Of a DNA stretch of 64,000 nucleotides, positions 28,408 through 38,853 are shown in pieces. The position numbers and the translations under genes were made by a program. Position 1 is the first letter of the stretch; every line of letters starts with the position of its first letter. Source of the DNA: Tetrapisispora phaffii CBS 4417 (taxonomy: Eukaryota; Ascomycota; Saccharomycetes; Saccharomycetales; Saccharomycetaceae). A model generated the notes under the pieces. The model was not told the DNA's origin. It saw only the letters and a list, made by a program, of their open reading frames with translations, and did not search any database. The stretch spans positions 1 through 64,000 of the forward strand of contig NC_016531.1 in assembly GCF_000236905.1 (NCBI RefSeq), read 5' to 3'.

Positions 28408-30606
28408 ATGTCTTCTAAAAAATTGTCCTTAGAAGAGAGGTTATCCCTGGCTACCAAGAAAGGTAAGAAGAAAAGTAAGAAGTTGATTAAAGTTAATGAA
28501 ACCAATGAGGAAGATATACAGGAGCTAAGACAAATCTCTGGAAATACTAAAGAGACACATAGTGCTGAGCCTGCAGAGCATTCTTCGACAAAGCCCGAAC
28601 CATCTGTAGTTAGCGAAGGTGAGCAGCCAGAAATTGTTGAGAAATCTCAAGAAAATATTATAGTATCACCACTAAGAGCTTCTGAACCTGTGAAAGTAGT
28701 TGCTACAGATGAACAGATTCCTTCGAATGTTGTTGATAGTTTTGATATTATTAATCTGATTGATACAAACAACGAACCGTGGAAATCGCTGTTTCCTAAT
28801 GGTGTTAAAGGGTTTGACTCTGAGAAGATTTTGAAATCCATCATTCAATATACCCATAGTAGTTTTGACACTAAGAAGAAATTAGAAGAAGAAGTTAAAC
28901 ATTTGGAAAAACAACAAAAGAAAAACAATAACTCAGTGTTCATAAATTTGATAAAGGAAAAAGAAGAATCAGTGAATCAATTAAAGAAAGAAAAAGAAGA
29001 TCTTTTGAATCAATTGAAAAAAGAGAAAGTAGAAGCACAAAACCAATTGAAAAGGGAAAGAGATGATTTAAACTTTCAATTGACGAAAGGGAAAAATGAA
29101 ATGGAGAAAGGAGAGCGTAAATTTAAGGAGGAGATAAAGAAATTAAACAAATCCTTAACTAAGTATGAAGTAACGTTGGCAGACACTGAAACGAAACTAG
29201 ACACAATGAATTATGAGCTTAATTCATTAAAGGATAAAGTTGATAACTTGGAGAAAGAAAATGAAATCGTAAAAACTAAAAACATATCGTTGGACACTGA
29301 ATTAAACAAATTGAAACAAGAAAGCTATATTTTAAAGGAAGGTTCGTCGAGAGCAACTGAAATGGAAGAACAAGTTAAGAATTTGAGCAAAGCATTGGAA
29401 GAAAAAGAAAATCTATTCAAAGAAAAGAATAAAGAAATGATATTAAATCATAACACACAAGTGACGCATTTAGAATCAAAAATTGAACAATTAAGGATAT
29501 CATTGGATAACCCAAATTACGATTCCTCTAACGTAGGTTTTGGAAAAACTGAAAGTAGTTCAGGCAATGAAAATGAGTTTACCACTGAACAATACAACAT
29601 GTTACAAGAACAATTAATCTCCAGTAAGAAAAACTGGACCAGTATCGAGAACACTCTAAACAAAAAACTAAACGAATTAGAATCAGAGATGCATGACATT
29701 AAGAAAGAAAAATCTAGGTTACAAGATGTGCTTTCGACTAATGAAACTTCATATCAAAATCTGAAACAAGAATTAGAGTTACAGAAACAAGAGAATATAG
29801 AATCAAAATCAAAAATAATTGATCTTTGCAAAACCTTAGCTGATAATGAATCGCAATTTGATGAATTACAGAGTGACTATAAACTTTTACAAAAGAAATA
29901 CGAAATCCAGAGATCGCAAGTTGGTCAACGTTTGGAACCGAATCTTCCGAATGCTTCTCGAATTAATTCATTGGCTTCTATACAGTCAGCCAATGGTGGA
30001 ATAAATTTTGAAGAAGATTGGATGGATTGCACTAGACCACCATTAGACTATAATATTTCTAACGATTTCTCAGAGGATAATGCCACCATTGATGAAGATG
30101 ATACAAAGAGGTTGGTCAATCATTCCGATGATGAGTCGATACCGGATGAAGCTACTGATTTGCAAATGAAAATGAACACATTGCAGGACTCGACATTTGA
30201 CAGCATGCCATCGTTAGCATTAAGACAAAGTAATGCGACTCCAAATCAGTCGCAATTCAATGCACAACTTGTAACAAAATTAGGTACGGAGATTAGAAGG
30301 TTGGAATCTGAGATATCATCGTTAACTGAAGCAAACAATAGACTTCAAGCTGAGAAATCAAATACTAATGCTGAAATACTCAAACTGTTAGAGGAAAATG
30401 ATGCTACTAAAAAATTGAAGGACGAATATACGAAAATTCAGAATCAATATAAAGATGTTGAAAATAAACTAGAAACTTCCTTAATTATATTGGGTGAAAA
30501 AACTGAACAAGTCGAAGAATTGAAAAATGACGTTGAAGATTTGAAAGAAATGATCCGTGATCAGGCTCAACAGATGGTAATGATACAAACAAACAGTGTA
30601 AAATAA
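28408..30606 (+). CDS. SGM1: Golgi coiled-coil protein Sgm1 (TMF-like golgin)
   Basis: A 732-residue protein (S. cerevisiae: 707). Sgm1 is a peripheral Golgi golgin that binds Ypt6-GTP. The N-terminus is short and basic (MSSKKLSLEERLSLATKKGK), then a Ser/Glu-rich linker follows. A long coiled coil spans about residues 150-510, with Lys/Glu/Gln heptads including repeated NQLKKEK units. An acidic linker comes before a C-terminal TMF-type coiled coil (about 615-732). It occupies the YJR134C position, following the tRNA-Lys and convergent with UTP9. Confidence 0.88.
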   Translation: MSSKKLSLEERLSLATKKGKKKSKKLIKVNETNEEDIQELRQISGNTKETHSAEPAEHSSTKPEPSVVSEGEQPEIVEKSQENIIVSPLRASEPVKVVATDEQIPSNVVDSFDIINLIDTNNEPWKSLFPNGVKGFDSEKILKSIIQYTHSSFDTKKKLEEEVKHLEKQQKKNNNSVFINLIKEKEESVNQLKKEKEDLLNQLKKEKVEAQNQLKRERDDLNFQLTKGKNEMEKGERKFKEEIKKLNKSLTKYEVTLADTETKLDTMNYELNSLKDKVDNLEKENEIVKTKNISLDTELNKLKQESYILKEGSSRATEMEEQVKNLSKALEEKENLFKEKNKEMILNHNTQVTHLESKIEQLRISLDNPNYDSSNVGFGKTESSSGNENEFTTEQYNMLQEQLISSKKNWTSIENTLNKKLNELESEMHDIKKEKSRLQDVLSTNETSYQNLKQELELQKQENIESKSKIIDLCKTLADNESQFDELQSDYKLLQKKYEIQRSQVGQRLEPNLPNASRINSLASIQSANGGINFEEDWMDCTRPPLDYNISNDFSEDNATIDEDDTKRLVNHSDDESIPDEATDLQMKMNTLQDSTFDSMPSLALRQSNATPNQSQFNAQLVTKLGTEIRRLESEISSLTEANNRLQAEKSNTNAEILKLLEENDATKKLKDEYTKIQNQYKDVENKLETSLIILGEKTEQVEELKNDVEDLKEMIRDQAQQMVMIQTNSVK

Positions 30607-30771
30607 TTAGTACACAAAGAGTTATAAATGTTATTGAGGTTATATTAAAAATAAATTTCTCTTATTAATATAATGCTTATTTTACATTTTCAATATATAG
30701 ATTAATTATACGCGATTATTTTTATAAAAACGTATTACATGCATATTTTTATTTTTATTTTCTTAATATTG

Positions 30772-32421
30772 TTATTCTTTGAATTCAGATGCATCAAAAA
30801 ATGCATCACTTTCACCATTCACGTAGGTAATATTATCTTCACTATCATCTTTATCTTTGACATTTGTTTCGCCTTCGTCGATATTCACAATTTCATTTTT
30901 ATCATTTTCTAGTTTTAATTGAGTTAATTCTTTCCTTAAAAGTGCTTGTCTCTTCAACATTTCCAATTTACCTTGAATACCAATTAAAATTGGTAACGTT
31001 TCAGCAGAAGTTTTTAACGATACTTTGAAATGCTTCAATTTTTTCGCCACTTGTTTCGATTTAGATGAATTCAAATAACTACTCTTTAAGGTCAATAACC
31101 ATTCTAACCATGTTAAAATTCTATCATCAATGTTCCAAATATTATTTTCTACAATATCAGATAACAGATTGAATAATTTCAATATTTGTGAGTCTGCAGT
31201 TAATCTAATCTTTATAAATTTATTAATTCTGTCTCTATTCCAACTCTCTGAAGTGATGTTTGATAAAATTTCATCGTTTTTTCCATCAGTATCTAATAGT
31301 ATTATTAATTCATTGCTTGTCTCATCTTGTTCAGCTTTTGAAACCTTTTTCTTTATCTTTTTTCCAGTTTCTTCAACCTTAATGTCATCAATAGTTTTTT
31401 TCTGGTCAATTACAGATTCACTTTCTTCAGCACCACTTTTTAATTCAATTGATTTTTCCTTTTTAATATCTTCTATTGAAAGCTTCTTGAAGTTTGGTTC
31501 ATTTACGTTTAACCAAGCTACCATTAGACTATCTCCAATAATCGAAAAATCGATGATCTCTGTTTTATTGACACTAATTGTATTCACTAGTTTTCCATTC
31601 TTCATATCTAAGATAGATAGGTTTCCGTCAACGTTTACACTGAACAACAAGTTACCATTTTTCTTAATTTTCTCAGACTGAATCTTCCAGGTATTGATAA
31701 TTTCACCAGTTGACAAGTCGAATACAGAAAGGGTTTCCACAGTTGCAATGGCAATTTTATCATCTGAATCTAGTAATTGACAAGTTAATGCGCCAAATAC
31801 ATCCAGTTTAGCCACTGTAGAAGGTTTTCTTTTTGAAGCGTCTATTATGTATACTGTTTGCTCTGAAGCGACTGCAACAATAGGATTAGAACCAGAATTC
31901 AAGATCTGGAAATGTACAATCTCCTCATTTTTGCCATCAGTTAGATGAAAAGTTTTTGCAGGCTTTGTTTCACTGAATTGGAACTTTTTGACAGTATTAT
32001 CAGCATCTACGATCCAAATAAACTCATCTGAGATATCTGTATGAGTAATTTCATGCTTGTTCTTAATAATATTAACGATGTCTTTACCATTTGGAGCAAA
32101 AACGACAATCTTGCCTTCAGGAAATACACTGACAAAATAGTTTTCTTGATTATCAGCCTTTGGAATGCCTTCACCATCGGTATCTCTCTTGAGCTTGCTT
32201 GCAGTAGTTGCAGGAGAAGTACACCAACCCATGAATAAAGCTTCATCAGCAATTAGATCATTGCTCTCATAGTCGATGCGTGTCACAAGGGAACTATTGA
32301 CATTGAAGTTATTAGACGAGTCTAGTGGGTACACATCCACAAAGTTCTTTTGTGCGATATTGGCTTGGAATGCAAATTGGCTCCCATCCAGAGAAAAATA
32401 TCCAACCATTTCAGAACTCAT
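30772..32421 (-). CDS. UTP9: Small-subunit processome protein Utp9 (t-UTP/UTP-A)
   Basis: A 549-residue protein (S. cerevisiae: 575). Utp9 belongs to the UTP-A (t-UTP) subcomplex, the first to bind 35S pre-rRNA, in the nucleolus. The N-terminal half is a WD40-like propeller, with recognisable GKDIVNIIKNK and EEIVHFQIL blocks. A Lys/Glu-rich linker follows, and the C-terminal Utp12-like helical domain contains LPILIGIQGKLEMLKRQALL. The end VNGESDAFFDASEFKE matches the conserved tail. The frame is open seven codons upstream from a GTG; the ATG at 32421 was chosen. PAC and RRPE sites lie about 190-220 bp upstream. It occupies the YHR196W slot. Confidence 0.95.
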   Translation of the reverse strand: MSSEMVGYFSLDGSQFAFQANIAQKNFVDVYPLDSSNNFNVNSSLVTRIDYESNDLIADEALFMGWCTSPATTASKLKRDTDGEGIPKADNQENYFVSVFPEGKIVVFAPNGKDIVNIIKNKHEITHTDISDEFIWIVDADNTVKKFQFSETKPAKTFHLTDGKNEEIVHFQILNSGSNPIVAVASEQTVYIIDASKRKPSTVAKLDVFGALTCQLLDSDDKIAIATVETLSVFDLSTGEIINTWKIQSEKIKKNGNLLFSVNVDGNLSILDMKNGKLVNTISVNKTEIIDFSIIGDSLMVAWLNVNEPNFKKLSIEDIKKEKSIELKSGAEESESVIDQKKTIDDIKVEETGKKIKKKVSKAEQDETSNELIILLDTDGKNDEILSNITSESWNRDRINKFIKIRLTADSQILKLFNLLSDIVENNIWNIDDRILTWLEWLLTLKSSYLNSSKSKQVAKKLKHFKVSLKTSAETLPILIGIQGKLEMLKRQALLRKELTQLKLENDKNEIVNIDEGETNVKDKDDSEDNITYVNGESDAFFDASEFKE

Positions 32422-32608
32422 TTTCAATATCTTGTCTATCACGATTTCTTATTGTGTTTAGGTCATTCGGAGAAACAGTGACAATAACTTAAAAGTTAAA
32501 GATGAGCATTTTAAATATTAAATATCTTAGTTAACTCAAAGATCTATTCAACAGTCAATAGACCATAATCATTAAATTACGATAAAAGTACTTCTAAGAT
32601 GTCTCTTC

Positions 32609-32642
32609 GATGAGATGCGATGAGATTGTTCAAAATTTTTCA
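32609..32642. promoter_or_regulatory. PAC pair and RRPE of UTP9
   Basis: GATGAG occurs at 32609-32614 and 32619-32624. AAAATTTTTCA, the reverse complement of the RRPE consensus, follows at 32632-32642. They lie 190-220 bp upstream of UTP9 on the divergent side from nothing else, since NMD5 is downstream and convergent in no sense with it. Confidence 0.78.
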
Positions 32643-32873
32643 GTTCAATCATTGTTGACGAAAAATATAGATCAAGGTCATCGCAAGATACAACATGCTC
32701 AAAGACTAGAAGATAGTTTACTAGAATATTAAAAGGTTGATGGGAGACTCTAAGTTACTGAATCTGACAGTTTTTTGATTACTTGCACTTCTTGAAGAGA
32801 AAGCAGAAAATATCTATTTCTTGAATTAGTATTATTGTGTAAAAGGCTATTATATTCTATACTATATATGTGA

Positions 32874-35800
32874 TTATAATGCTAACAATTGAGTCATGGA
32901 ACTCTGGTCATCAGTGGATAGAGTTTGTACAAATGCATTGTATTTGGACTCGTCCGTTTGTTGGAGCGAGCTTATGGAGTGCTTGAATGAATCGTACAAG
33001 TTGATTGGATCAAGAATAGAACCAACCAATGGGTCTTCCTCTAAGTCGTCAAACCCATCATCATCAAACCCATCCTCAGAAACAAAGTTCATACCTCCGC
33101 TTTTCAGTTGGCTCATGTACTCGTTGATAACTGCGTCATCTTCATCATCTTCGTTTCCATCTGCTGCGAAATCTTCTCCCCAATCTGCAAATTCTGACGC
33201 GTTGAATGAGTCTGAAGTGAATTCTTTACGCTTTTCCTCTAACGACTTCAACGCACTTGGGTATTTTGCAAATAATTGTATTAACAAACTTCCCATTTTT
33301 GAGAAAACATTTTGGAGACCCAGATTAATCAGAGAATCTGAATTCATTTTTGTGACAATACTTAAGAGAGCCAAAACAGATAGTTTGATATCATAAACTC
33401 TCTTGTAGTTTGGAATATAGAAAGTCAACCAAATTTCAAAGAAATATTCTAGTATGTTTTTATGCTTTAAAAATTGTAAAGTAACCTCAGGTGTTATGAC
33501 TAAATTAGCCACGATAACATTGAAAGAGGTAACACCGAATACTACTTGTTTTTTAATGTTTAATCTTTCTACAATAATAGAGTTTGTTGCATCTTCCAAG
33601 AACTGTTGTCTTAATATATCTGATAAGCTTGTGTCAAATGTTAAAACCATTTTTTGAGAAAAATCAAAAATAACGTTCATCTCATCTAATGTATTCTCTT
33701 CTGAATTTGAAATGGCTTTCTTATAAATTTCAATTAAAATTTTGGCATAGAAGTTATTTTTTTGTAGTTCATCCTTACCGTAAAGTAAGTAGTTATTAAT
33801 AACCAACATAAAATCTTCTAAATAGAATGAAACCATACTATCCTCCTTTTCGTTACATTCTCCAATCCATTCTAATATTTTCCAAGAGATTGGAGTCACA
33901 CTTCTCAATAAGAAAGTAGAGTTCTCAACGAATTCACAACATTCACGGTAAAAATCCTCAATATCATTCTTTAAAATGAACTCAGCAGCAGGATAGAATG
34001 ATTGTTCTAAATTTTTGACAATTTCTGGTGAGGTTTCAAAGGATAATAAAATGGAGATTGTAGTAGAAAGAATACCCATTGCAGCCATTTGTTTATCACC
34101 TTCATCTGGAACATCACCATTCATTATGCTGTTTGGATCGATATTTGAGGCATCGTGCAGTTCGATTGCAATTTTCAAGAATTGCTGAACCAAAGTATTC
34201 ATTAGTTCAACACCAAATGGCTGAAGTTGTTCAGCAAACTGTTCAACGAAATCTTGCATAACACCTGAAATATCGTTAGATTCGAACTCATTGGATAAGG
34301 ACAATAAGCTTTGCATAGTCGGTACTACAATAGTTGATAATGATTCTTGGAATTGTGGATTATGAATGAAAGCCTGTATAGCTAATGCTGCCAATAACTT
34401 CACTGGCAAACTATCGGACTCTTCATTTAAACAGCTTAAAACACCATGGTAGATTTTTGGAAGAATAGTTTCATCTTTAAAATCAATCATGCCTAGTTTT
34501 GAGCTGATTTCACAAGTACGTGTTCTTAAAAAGCCATGTGGTGAAGTAAAATACGAGAAGACATATACGTTTAAAAAACCTTCAATCTCATTTAAATATG
34601 GGGAATTCTTAAGGGTCAATCTATCGACGATGCTTGAGAAAATTCTTAGAGCAGATTCAATTTTGACTGCATTTTCTAGAGGCATAGTTTGGATATCAGT
34701 TGCGTTCATTTGTAGATTTCGAATAACAAATTCTAAAGTTGGTTGTAGAGTGGCTTTACTACGTTTGTTCACTGTCGTTGTTAACAGAGACACAGCAGAC
34801 AAATCTGGAGAGTAACTATCGTCCCAGAGTTCCAAGTTCCTGTGAATGTATTCCTGTGGGTCGTTTTCAAATGTATCTAACGTTTCCTCAGTTGGACATA
34901 ATAATGGGAAAATGACGTGTTGTAAAATAGTTGGGTAATGGTCCTTTACAAGTGGCCAAGTTGGTTTTTGAACAATGGTCTGTTCGATGAAACTTAAAAT
35001 GTAATGGATAGATTCGTCACTTAGCCATAAGTTATTTTGACCCCATTCTTCAATCTGCTGGAACAACAATTGCAATAACTGAGGTAAAAACTGTTTGATG
35101 TAAAGATTTCTAAACTCTTCATATTCGAATTTTCTAGTCAATGTAATGGAAGCGTATCTTTGAAAGAGCCTGTATAAGTTTGCGTATGACCATTTTTTAC
35201 ACTTGACCCAACTGTTATTACTTCTTTCGTTTTGGTGTGTCTTTGAGAGGAATTCTTGTGATAAAGGTTGTTGGATGATCTTAACGAAGAAATTTGCCCA
35301 TGGGATGAAGGAGTCAGCACGTTGCAAAGTGAACGGCAAGTCATAATAAGTGACGAACTTGTAACTTTGCAAGATCAATTTTACCATTTCACCAATTTTT
35401 GGATCATTCATGTTTGCGCCGTCTTGGAACAAGTTTGACTCTGCGAACTGCAACAAGCTTGGGAAGTACTGCAAGACGAGACCCTCGAGGTCTTGCCTGG
35501 CGTCGTTTTCCTTCCACCTGTACGTTCGGAATACTTCGGCGAGACAGATGAGTCCGACATAGGCGGAATCCATGTCACCTTGAGTAAGCAGTTCTGTGGA
35601 GCTTGGAAGCAGGTCGGCCCAAAGCTTCGACGGGTACTGGTCGCTGACTATCACTGTCAAGGCGGACTTCAAGATTCTGAGCGAGTTTGGAGAGTGTTTT
35701 GAGCAACTTAGCATCGCCTTTACGAGCAGTGCTTTGACGACTGGTTTTTCGTCATTATCGACCTTGTTGTTCAACATCTCGTTTCTACTTTGGTACTCAT

Positions 35801-36014
35801 CGTTCCAGCCGTAGGTGATTTTGTTTTTGAAGTATAGAGACGCCGACAGTTTAACGTTCTCTGGGACAGCTTCGAGTGATATGATGTCTAGACATGCGCC
35901 CAAGAACCCTTGCATGGCGCTGGCCTGTTTCAAGTACTCTTCGGAGCTGTTTCTAATGCTTGCCTCATGGTTCAATGTGCCTTCGAAGCACTGCAGCAAG
36001 GTAGTCGGGTCCAT
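32874..36014 (-). CDS. NMD5: Karyopherin beta Nmd5 (importin 7/8-like)
   Basis: A 1046-residue protein (S. cerevisiae: 1048). Nmd5/Kap119 imports cargo such as TFIIS and Hog1 through nuclear pores. It opens MDPTTLLQCFEGTLNHEASI, with the importin-beta N-terminal domain that binds Ran in the first ~100 residues. HEAT repeats fill the body, with strongly conserved blocks such as ISGVMQDFVEQFAEQLQPFG and LEQSFYPAAEFILKNDIEDF. The C-terminus carries an acidic stretch (DEDDAVINEY) and DDLEEDPLVGSILD. The frame continues 15 codons upstream from a TTG; the ATG at 36014 matches the family start. The first ~500 bp of the gene are visibly more GC-rich than the rest, next to the GC island. Confidence 0.97.
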   Translation of the reverse strand: MDPTTLLQCFEGTLNHEASIRNSSEEYLKQASAMQGFLGACLDIISLEAVPENVKLSASLYFKNKITYGWNDEYQSRNEMLNNKVDNDEKPVVKALLVKAMLSCSKHSPNSLRILKSALTVIVSDQYPSKLWADLLPSSTELLTQGDMDSAYVGLICLAEVFRTYRWKENDARQDLEGLVLQYFPSLLQFAESNLFQDGANMNDPKIGEMVKLILQSYKFVTYYDLPFTLQRADSFIPWANFFVKIIQQPLSQEFLSKTHQNERSNNSWVKCKKWSYANLYRLFQRYASITLTRKFEYEEFRNLYIKQFLPQLLQLLFQQIEEWGQNNLWLSDESIHYILSFIEQTIVQKPTWPLVKDHYPTILQHVIFPLLCPTEETLDTFENDPQEYIHRNLELWDDSYSPDLSAVSLLTTTVNKRSKATLQPTLEFVIRNLQMNATDIQTMPLENAVKIESALRIFSSIVDRLTLKNSPYLNEIEGFLNVYVFSYFTSPHGFLRTRTCEISSKLGMIDFKDETILPKIYHGVLSCLNEESDSLPVKLLAALAIQAFIHNPQFQESLSTIVVPTMQSLLSLSNEFESNDISGVMQDFVEQFAEQLQPFGVELMNTLVQQFLKIAIELHDASNIDPNSIMNGDVPDEGDKQMAAMGILSTTISILLSFETSPEIVKNLEQSFYPAAEFILKNDIEDFYRECCEFVENSTFLLRSVTPISWKILEWIGECNEKEDSMVSFYLEDFMLVINNYLLYGKDELQKNNFYAKILIEIYKKAISNSEENTLDEMNVIFDFSQKMVLTFDTSLSDILRQQFLEDATNSIIVERLNIKKQVVFGVTSFNVIVANLVITPEVTLQFLKHKNILEYFFEIWLTFYIPNYKRVYDIKLSVLALLSIVTKMNSDSLINLGLQNVFSKMGSLLIQLFAKYPSALKSLEEKRKEFTSDSFNASEFADWGEDFAADGNEDDEDDAVINEYMSQLKSGGMNFVSEDGFDDDGFDDLEEDPLVGSILDPINLYDSFKHSISSLQQTDESKYNAFVQTLSTDDQSSMTQLLAL

Positions 36015-36126
36015 TGCAGGGATGTAGTGGTGCCTCGAGTCTGTGGGGGCCGTGGGCAATGGGGGTTTTGTGGGTCAGCGTCGCTTGCCTTCAACTTATA
36101 GAGTTGCCCACTTCGATGGTGAATGC

Positions 36127-36146
36127 GATGAGCATGAAAATTTTGA
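36127..36146. promoter_or_regulatory. PAC and RRPE upstream of NMD5
   Basis: GATGAG at 36127-36132 is followed by TGAAAATTTTGA at 36135-36146, about 115-130 bp upstream of the NMD5 ATG. The pair is the classic ribosome-biogenesis combination, though NMD5 encodes an importin. Confidence 0.7.
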
Positions 36147-36243
36147 GCCGTGCGAAGTGACGAGCGCGGAGGCATTGCAGGGCACTAGATAGAGTTATGT
36201 ATTGTCCATGCAGAGTACATAGTATGTAGATGGTATTTAAAGG

Positions 36244-36840
36244 TCAGTACTGGAACGGCTGGGAGTATGCGTCTTCCGCGGTGACGTGGGCTGTGTGGGA
36301 GGGTGGGTGTGGTTGCGCAGCTGGCGAGCTGGCCAGCGTGCTTGTTGTTATAATGCGTCGTTTGTCAGCCGAGAAGGAGAGCTTGTCGCCGAAGGGATAG
36401 TAAGGCGCGGATGCGGGTTTGAGAACGGGGTCGGCGGCGGTGACTGGGATGGCGGCGGCCGGGCGACGGGCTGGGGCCCTGTCCGGGGCACACATGACCG
36501 CGACGGTCGCCAGCAGCAGCACCAGCAGCATCCCCGCGAGACACAGCAGGAGCGTCTTCTGCTCCAGCAACGCGGCCCATGCCTCTCCGAGCGTGCGGAG
36601 AGGCTCGCCTGGGCCGCCCACAGCCGCCGGCAGACCTGCCGGGGGTGTATCCTGTACAGTTTGCATAGCGTGCGTGGGGCTGTCGCCCTCGCCGGCGCTG
36701 GCGAGGGCATCCGCCAGCCAATCCGCCGGCAGCCAGGGCGCCAGGACGTGCTGCAGACCCCGGACCACCAGCACGGAGACGCCCACGGAACGCAGAGACC
36801 CGACCACGGGACCGCTGCCACGAGAATCACGATGCATCAT
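36244..36840 (-). CDS. NVJ1: Nucleus-vacuole junction protein Nvj1
   Basis: A protein of about 198 residues, much shorter than S. cerevisiae Nvj1 (321). Nvj1 spans the outer nuclear membrane and binds vacuolar Vac8 to form nucleus-vacuole contacts. Identification rests on both ends: an N-terminal hydrophobic segment (VVGSLRSVGVSVLVVRGLQ) like the Nvj1 anchor, and the terminal AYSQPFQY, nearly identical to the S. cerevisiae end. A strong membrane segment lies at TLLLCLAGMLLVLLLATVAV. The acidic middle of Nvj1 is largely absent and Ala/Pro/Arg-rich sequence replaces it, in keeping with the GC island. Position between NMD5/UTP9 and MDM31 matches YHR195W. An in-frame ATG at 36882 would add 14 residues. 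Confidence 0.88.
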   Translation of the reverse strand: MMHRDSRGSGPVVGSLRSVGVSVLVVRGLQHVLAPWLPADWLADALASAGEGDSPTHAMQTVQDTPPAGLPAAVGGPGEPLRTLGEAWAALLEQKTLLLCLAGMLLVLLLATVAVMCAPDRAPARRPAAAIPVTAADPVLKPASAPYYPFGDKLSFSADKRRIITTSTLASSPAAQPHPPSHTAHVTAEDAYSQPFQY

Positions 36841-37011
36841 CAGTTTATTCGTTGCAGTTCTCCACTTTCGGGAGCCAACCATTGTGCTTTGCGAGTGGCC
36901 AAGACGCTGCCAACGCCGCCGGTTTTTTAAATGTCAAGGGATGCGCAGCGCCGCGAGAAGGGGCGTCGTGCCAAGCGATGCAGGCGTGTATGTAGGATGT
37001 GGTATGTATCA

Positions 37012-38853
37012 CTATGCTATCGAGCCCAGGCCGAGCAGGAACATCTGCAGGATGATCTGCAGCGACCAGAAGCCGACTCTTCGTATACGCTGGTGTTTCC
37101 TTCTGTCGTCGTCGACGTAGGCGTTGATGGCCTCGTAGACCTTGACCTGCATGTCGCTGATCAGCAGCGAGTCGTACACGGTCCAGGCGCCCTCGAACTC
37201 GCGGGTCGGCTTGACGATGCGGCACCGGATCGGGATGTACGTCCTGTTGGCGTTGATGTACGCGACGATGGGCCGTATAAGCGCGTAGTTGAGGTAGCTC
37301 AGGTCGGGCGTGAAGTAGGGGACCTCGGCGCGCACGTTGTGCAGCTTCAGCGAGAGGTCCATGACAAAGTAGTCGCGCGGATGCGACTCGACCGAGCGGC
37401 GGGTTCGGCGGCTATGGGGGCCCGGCGGGCCCCGCGAGCCGGGTGGCGCGTACAGCACGGAGTGGTCGCTCGCCATCGCCTTCAGGTTCTGCGTGATTTC
37501 GCGCAGCAGCGCCGACTGCAGGTCGCCGGCCAACAGGTCCTCGTTGGGGACCATGATGTCGCCGACCATGTCGACCTGGCCCTGCGTGATCCACGAGAAG
37601 GGCCCGTCGACCCCCGCGTTCAGGTGGTCGACGCCCAGGTTGTCGACGCGCAGGCGGGTGCGGCACTGCCAGCTGTCCCCGGGGCCGCCAGGGCCGCCCG
37701 GGGCGCCGGGGGCCGTGACCTCGGCGGCTGCGGGCTCGGCGGCTGCGGGCAGCTTGCGGTGCACGGTGAACATCGAGTTGTCGAAGGTGCCGCTGGCGTA
37801 CCGGGCGTTGAGGCAGTCGTAGAAGAACCAGTTCTTGCGCAGCCGCGGCAGGTGCAGGTTGTGGACGCTCACGTGGAACGGCCGGAACCCGTTGGGCTGG
37901 TACAGGGTGAACAGCACGTCGGTGGCGGTGAACTCGGCGAGCTCGAAGTCGCCCACCGCGTGCTGGCTGCTGCGGTGGTCCGCGGAGGGGCCGGTGGCAT
38001 GGTCCACGGACCCCTCCGCGGACCCCTCCCCCGGGGCGTCGGCCCACCGCACGTGCGTGCGGTCGACCACGCCCCGCACGCCGCTGAGCGCCATGTCGCG
38101 CACCATGCCGCGGCCGTTGAGCCAGTTCTGCAGGCTCAACGAGATCGCGATCGAGTCCACCGTCAGGTCGAACTGCGTGTAGTTGCCGTCGTCGAAGTGG
38201 GCGTCGCTCACCAGCAGCGGCGGGTCCCGCAGCGACACCTCCGCCCGGCGCACCGCCTCCCGCTGGGGGCCCACCTCGAACGTGTGCGTCTGGTACGGCC
38301 GGCGCGAGATCGCGACGTTGTTCAGCACGATGCGCGTCTTGCCGCCGCTGCGAGCCGTCGTCGCGTGCTCGAAGGTGATGTGGTAGTTCGTGTTCTTGGT
38401 GAGGTAGTTGCCGAGGCGCTTGGCCAGGAAGTTCTTGCTGCTCGACGAGCTGTCGGAGAACAGGTTGGCGACCACGACGACGAGCGACACCAGCGTCGTC
38501 GTCCCGAACAGCAGCAGCGCCACGTTGCCCAGGTAGATGCCCGACACGACCGACGTCGTCAGCAGGTGGCGGAACCGCAGCGGCTGCGTCTGCCGCGCCA
38601 GCAGCCACCGGGCGTTGATGCGCAGGCGCTGCCAGGCGCTGCCCGCCCTCGCCAGGAGCCGGTCGCGCTCCGTGATGTACTTGAGCTCGTGGGTGTTGTG
38701 TGTGTTGTGTGTGTCGTGCTTGGCGTCGTGCTTGTGGCCAGGGGCCCCAGGCCCCTGGCCACCGCTCGCCAGGCCCCTCGCCAGGCCCGTCCTCATATAT
38801 CCAGCTCGTCTTGCAACGCTCATACTGCGGCCTATCGTGAACATGTTGCTCAT
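37012..38853 (-). CDS. MDM31: Mitochondrial inner-membrane protein Mdm31
   Basis: A 613-residue protein (S. cerevisiae: 579). Mdm31 with Mdm32 is an inner-membrane protein needed for mitochondrial shape, nucleoid inheritance and cardiolipin-linked lipid homeostasis. The N-terminus is basic and acid-free like a presequence (FTIGRSMSVARRAGYMRTG). A membrane segment lies around residues 95-130 (GIYLGNVALLLFGTTTLVSL region), and a second closes the protein (LQIILQMFLLGLG). Conserved text includes KNFLAKRLGNYLTKNTNYHI and NYALIRPIVAYINANRTYIP. An Ala/Gly/Pro-rich insertion near residues 370-395 looks GC-driven. The frame is open six codons upstream from a TTG; the ATG at 38853 was chosen. Very high GC; position equals YHR194W. 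Confidence 0.94.
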   Translation of the reverse strand: MSNMFTIGRSMSVARRAGYMRTGLARGLASGGQGPGAPGHKHDAKHDTHNTHNTHELKYITERDRLLARAGSAWQRLRINARWLLARQTQPLRFRHLLTTSVVSGIYLGNVALLLFGTTTLVSLVVVVANLFSDSSSSSKNFLAKRLGNYLTKNTNYHITFEHATTARSGGKTRIVLNNVAISRRPYQTHTFEVGPQREAVRRAEVSLRDPPLLVSDAHFDDGNYTQFDLTVDSIAISLSLQNWLNGRGMVRDMALSGVRGVVDRTHVRWADAPGEGSAEGSVDHATGPSADHRSSQHAVGDFELAEFTATDVLFTLYQPNGFRPFHVSVHNLHLPRLRKNWFFYDCLNARYASGTFDNSMFTVHRKLPAAAEPAAAEVTAPGAPGGPGGPGDSWQCRTRLRVDNLGVDHLNAGVDGPFSWITQGQVDMVGDIMVPNEDLLAGDLQSALLREITQNLKAMASDHSVLYAPPGSRGPPGPHSRRTRRSVESHPRDYFVMDLSLKLHNVRAEVPYFTPDLSYLNYALIRPIVAYINANRTYIPIRCRIVKPTREFEGAWTVYDSLLISDMQVKVYEAINAYVDDDRRKHQRIRRVGFWSLQIILQMFLLGLGSIA

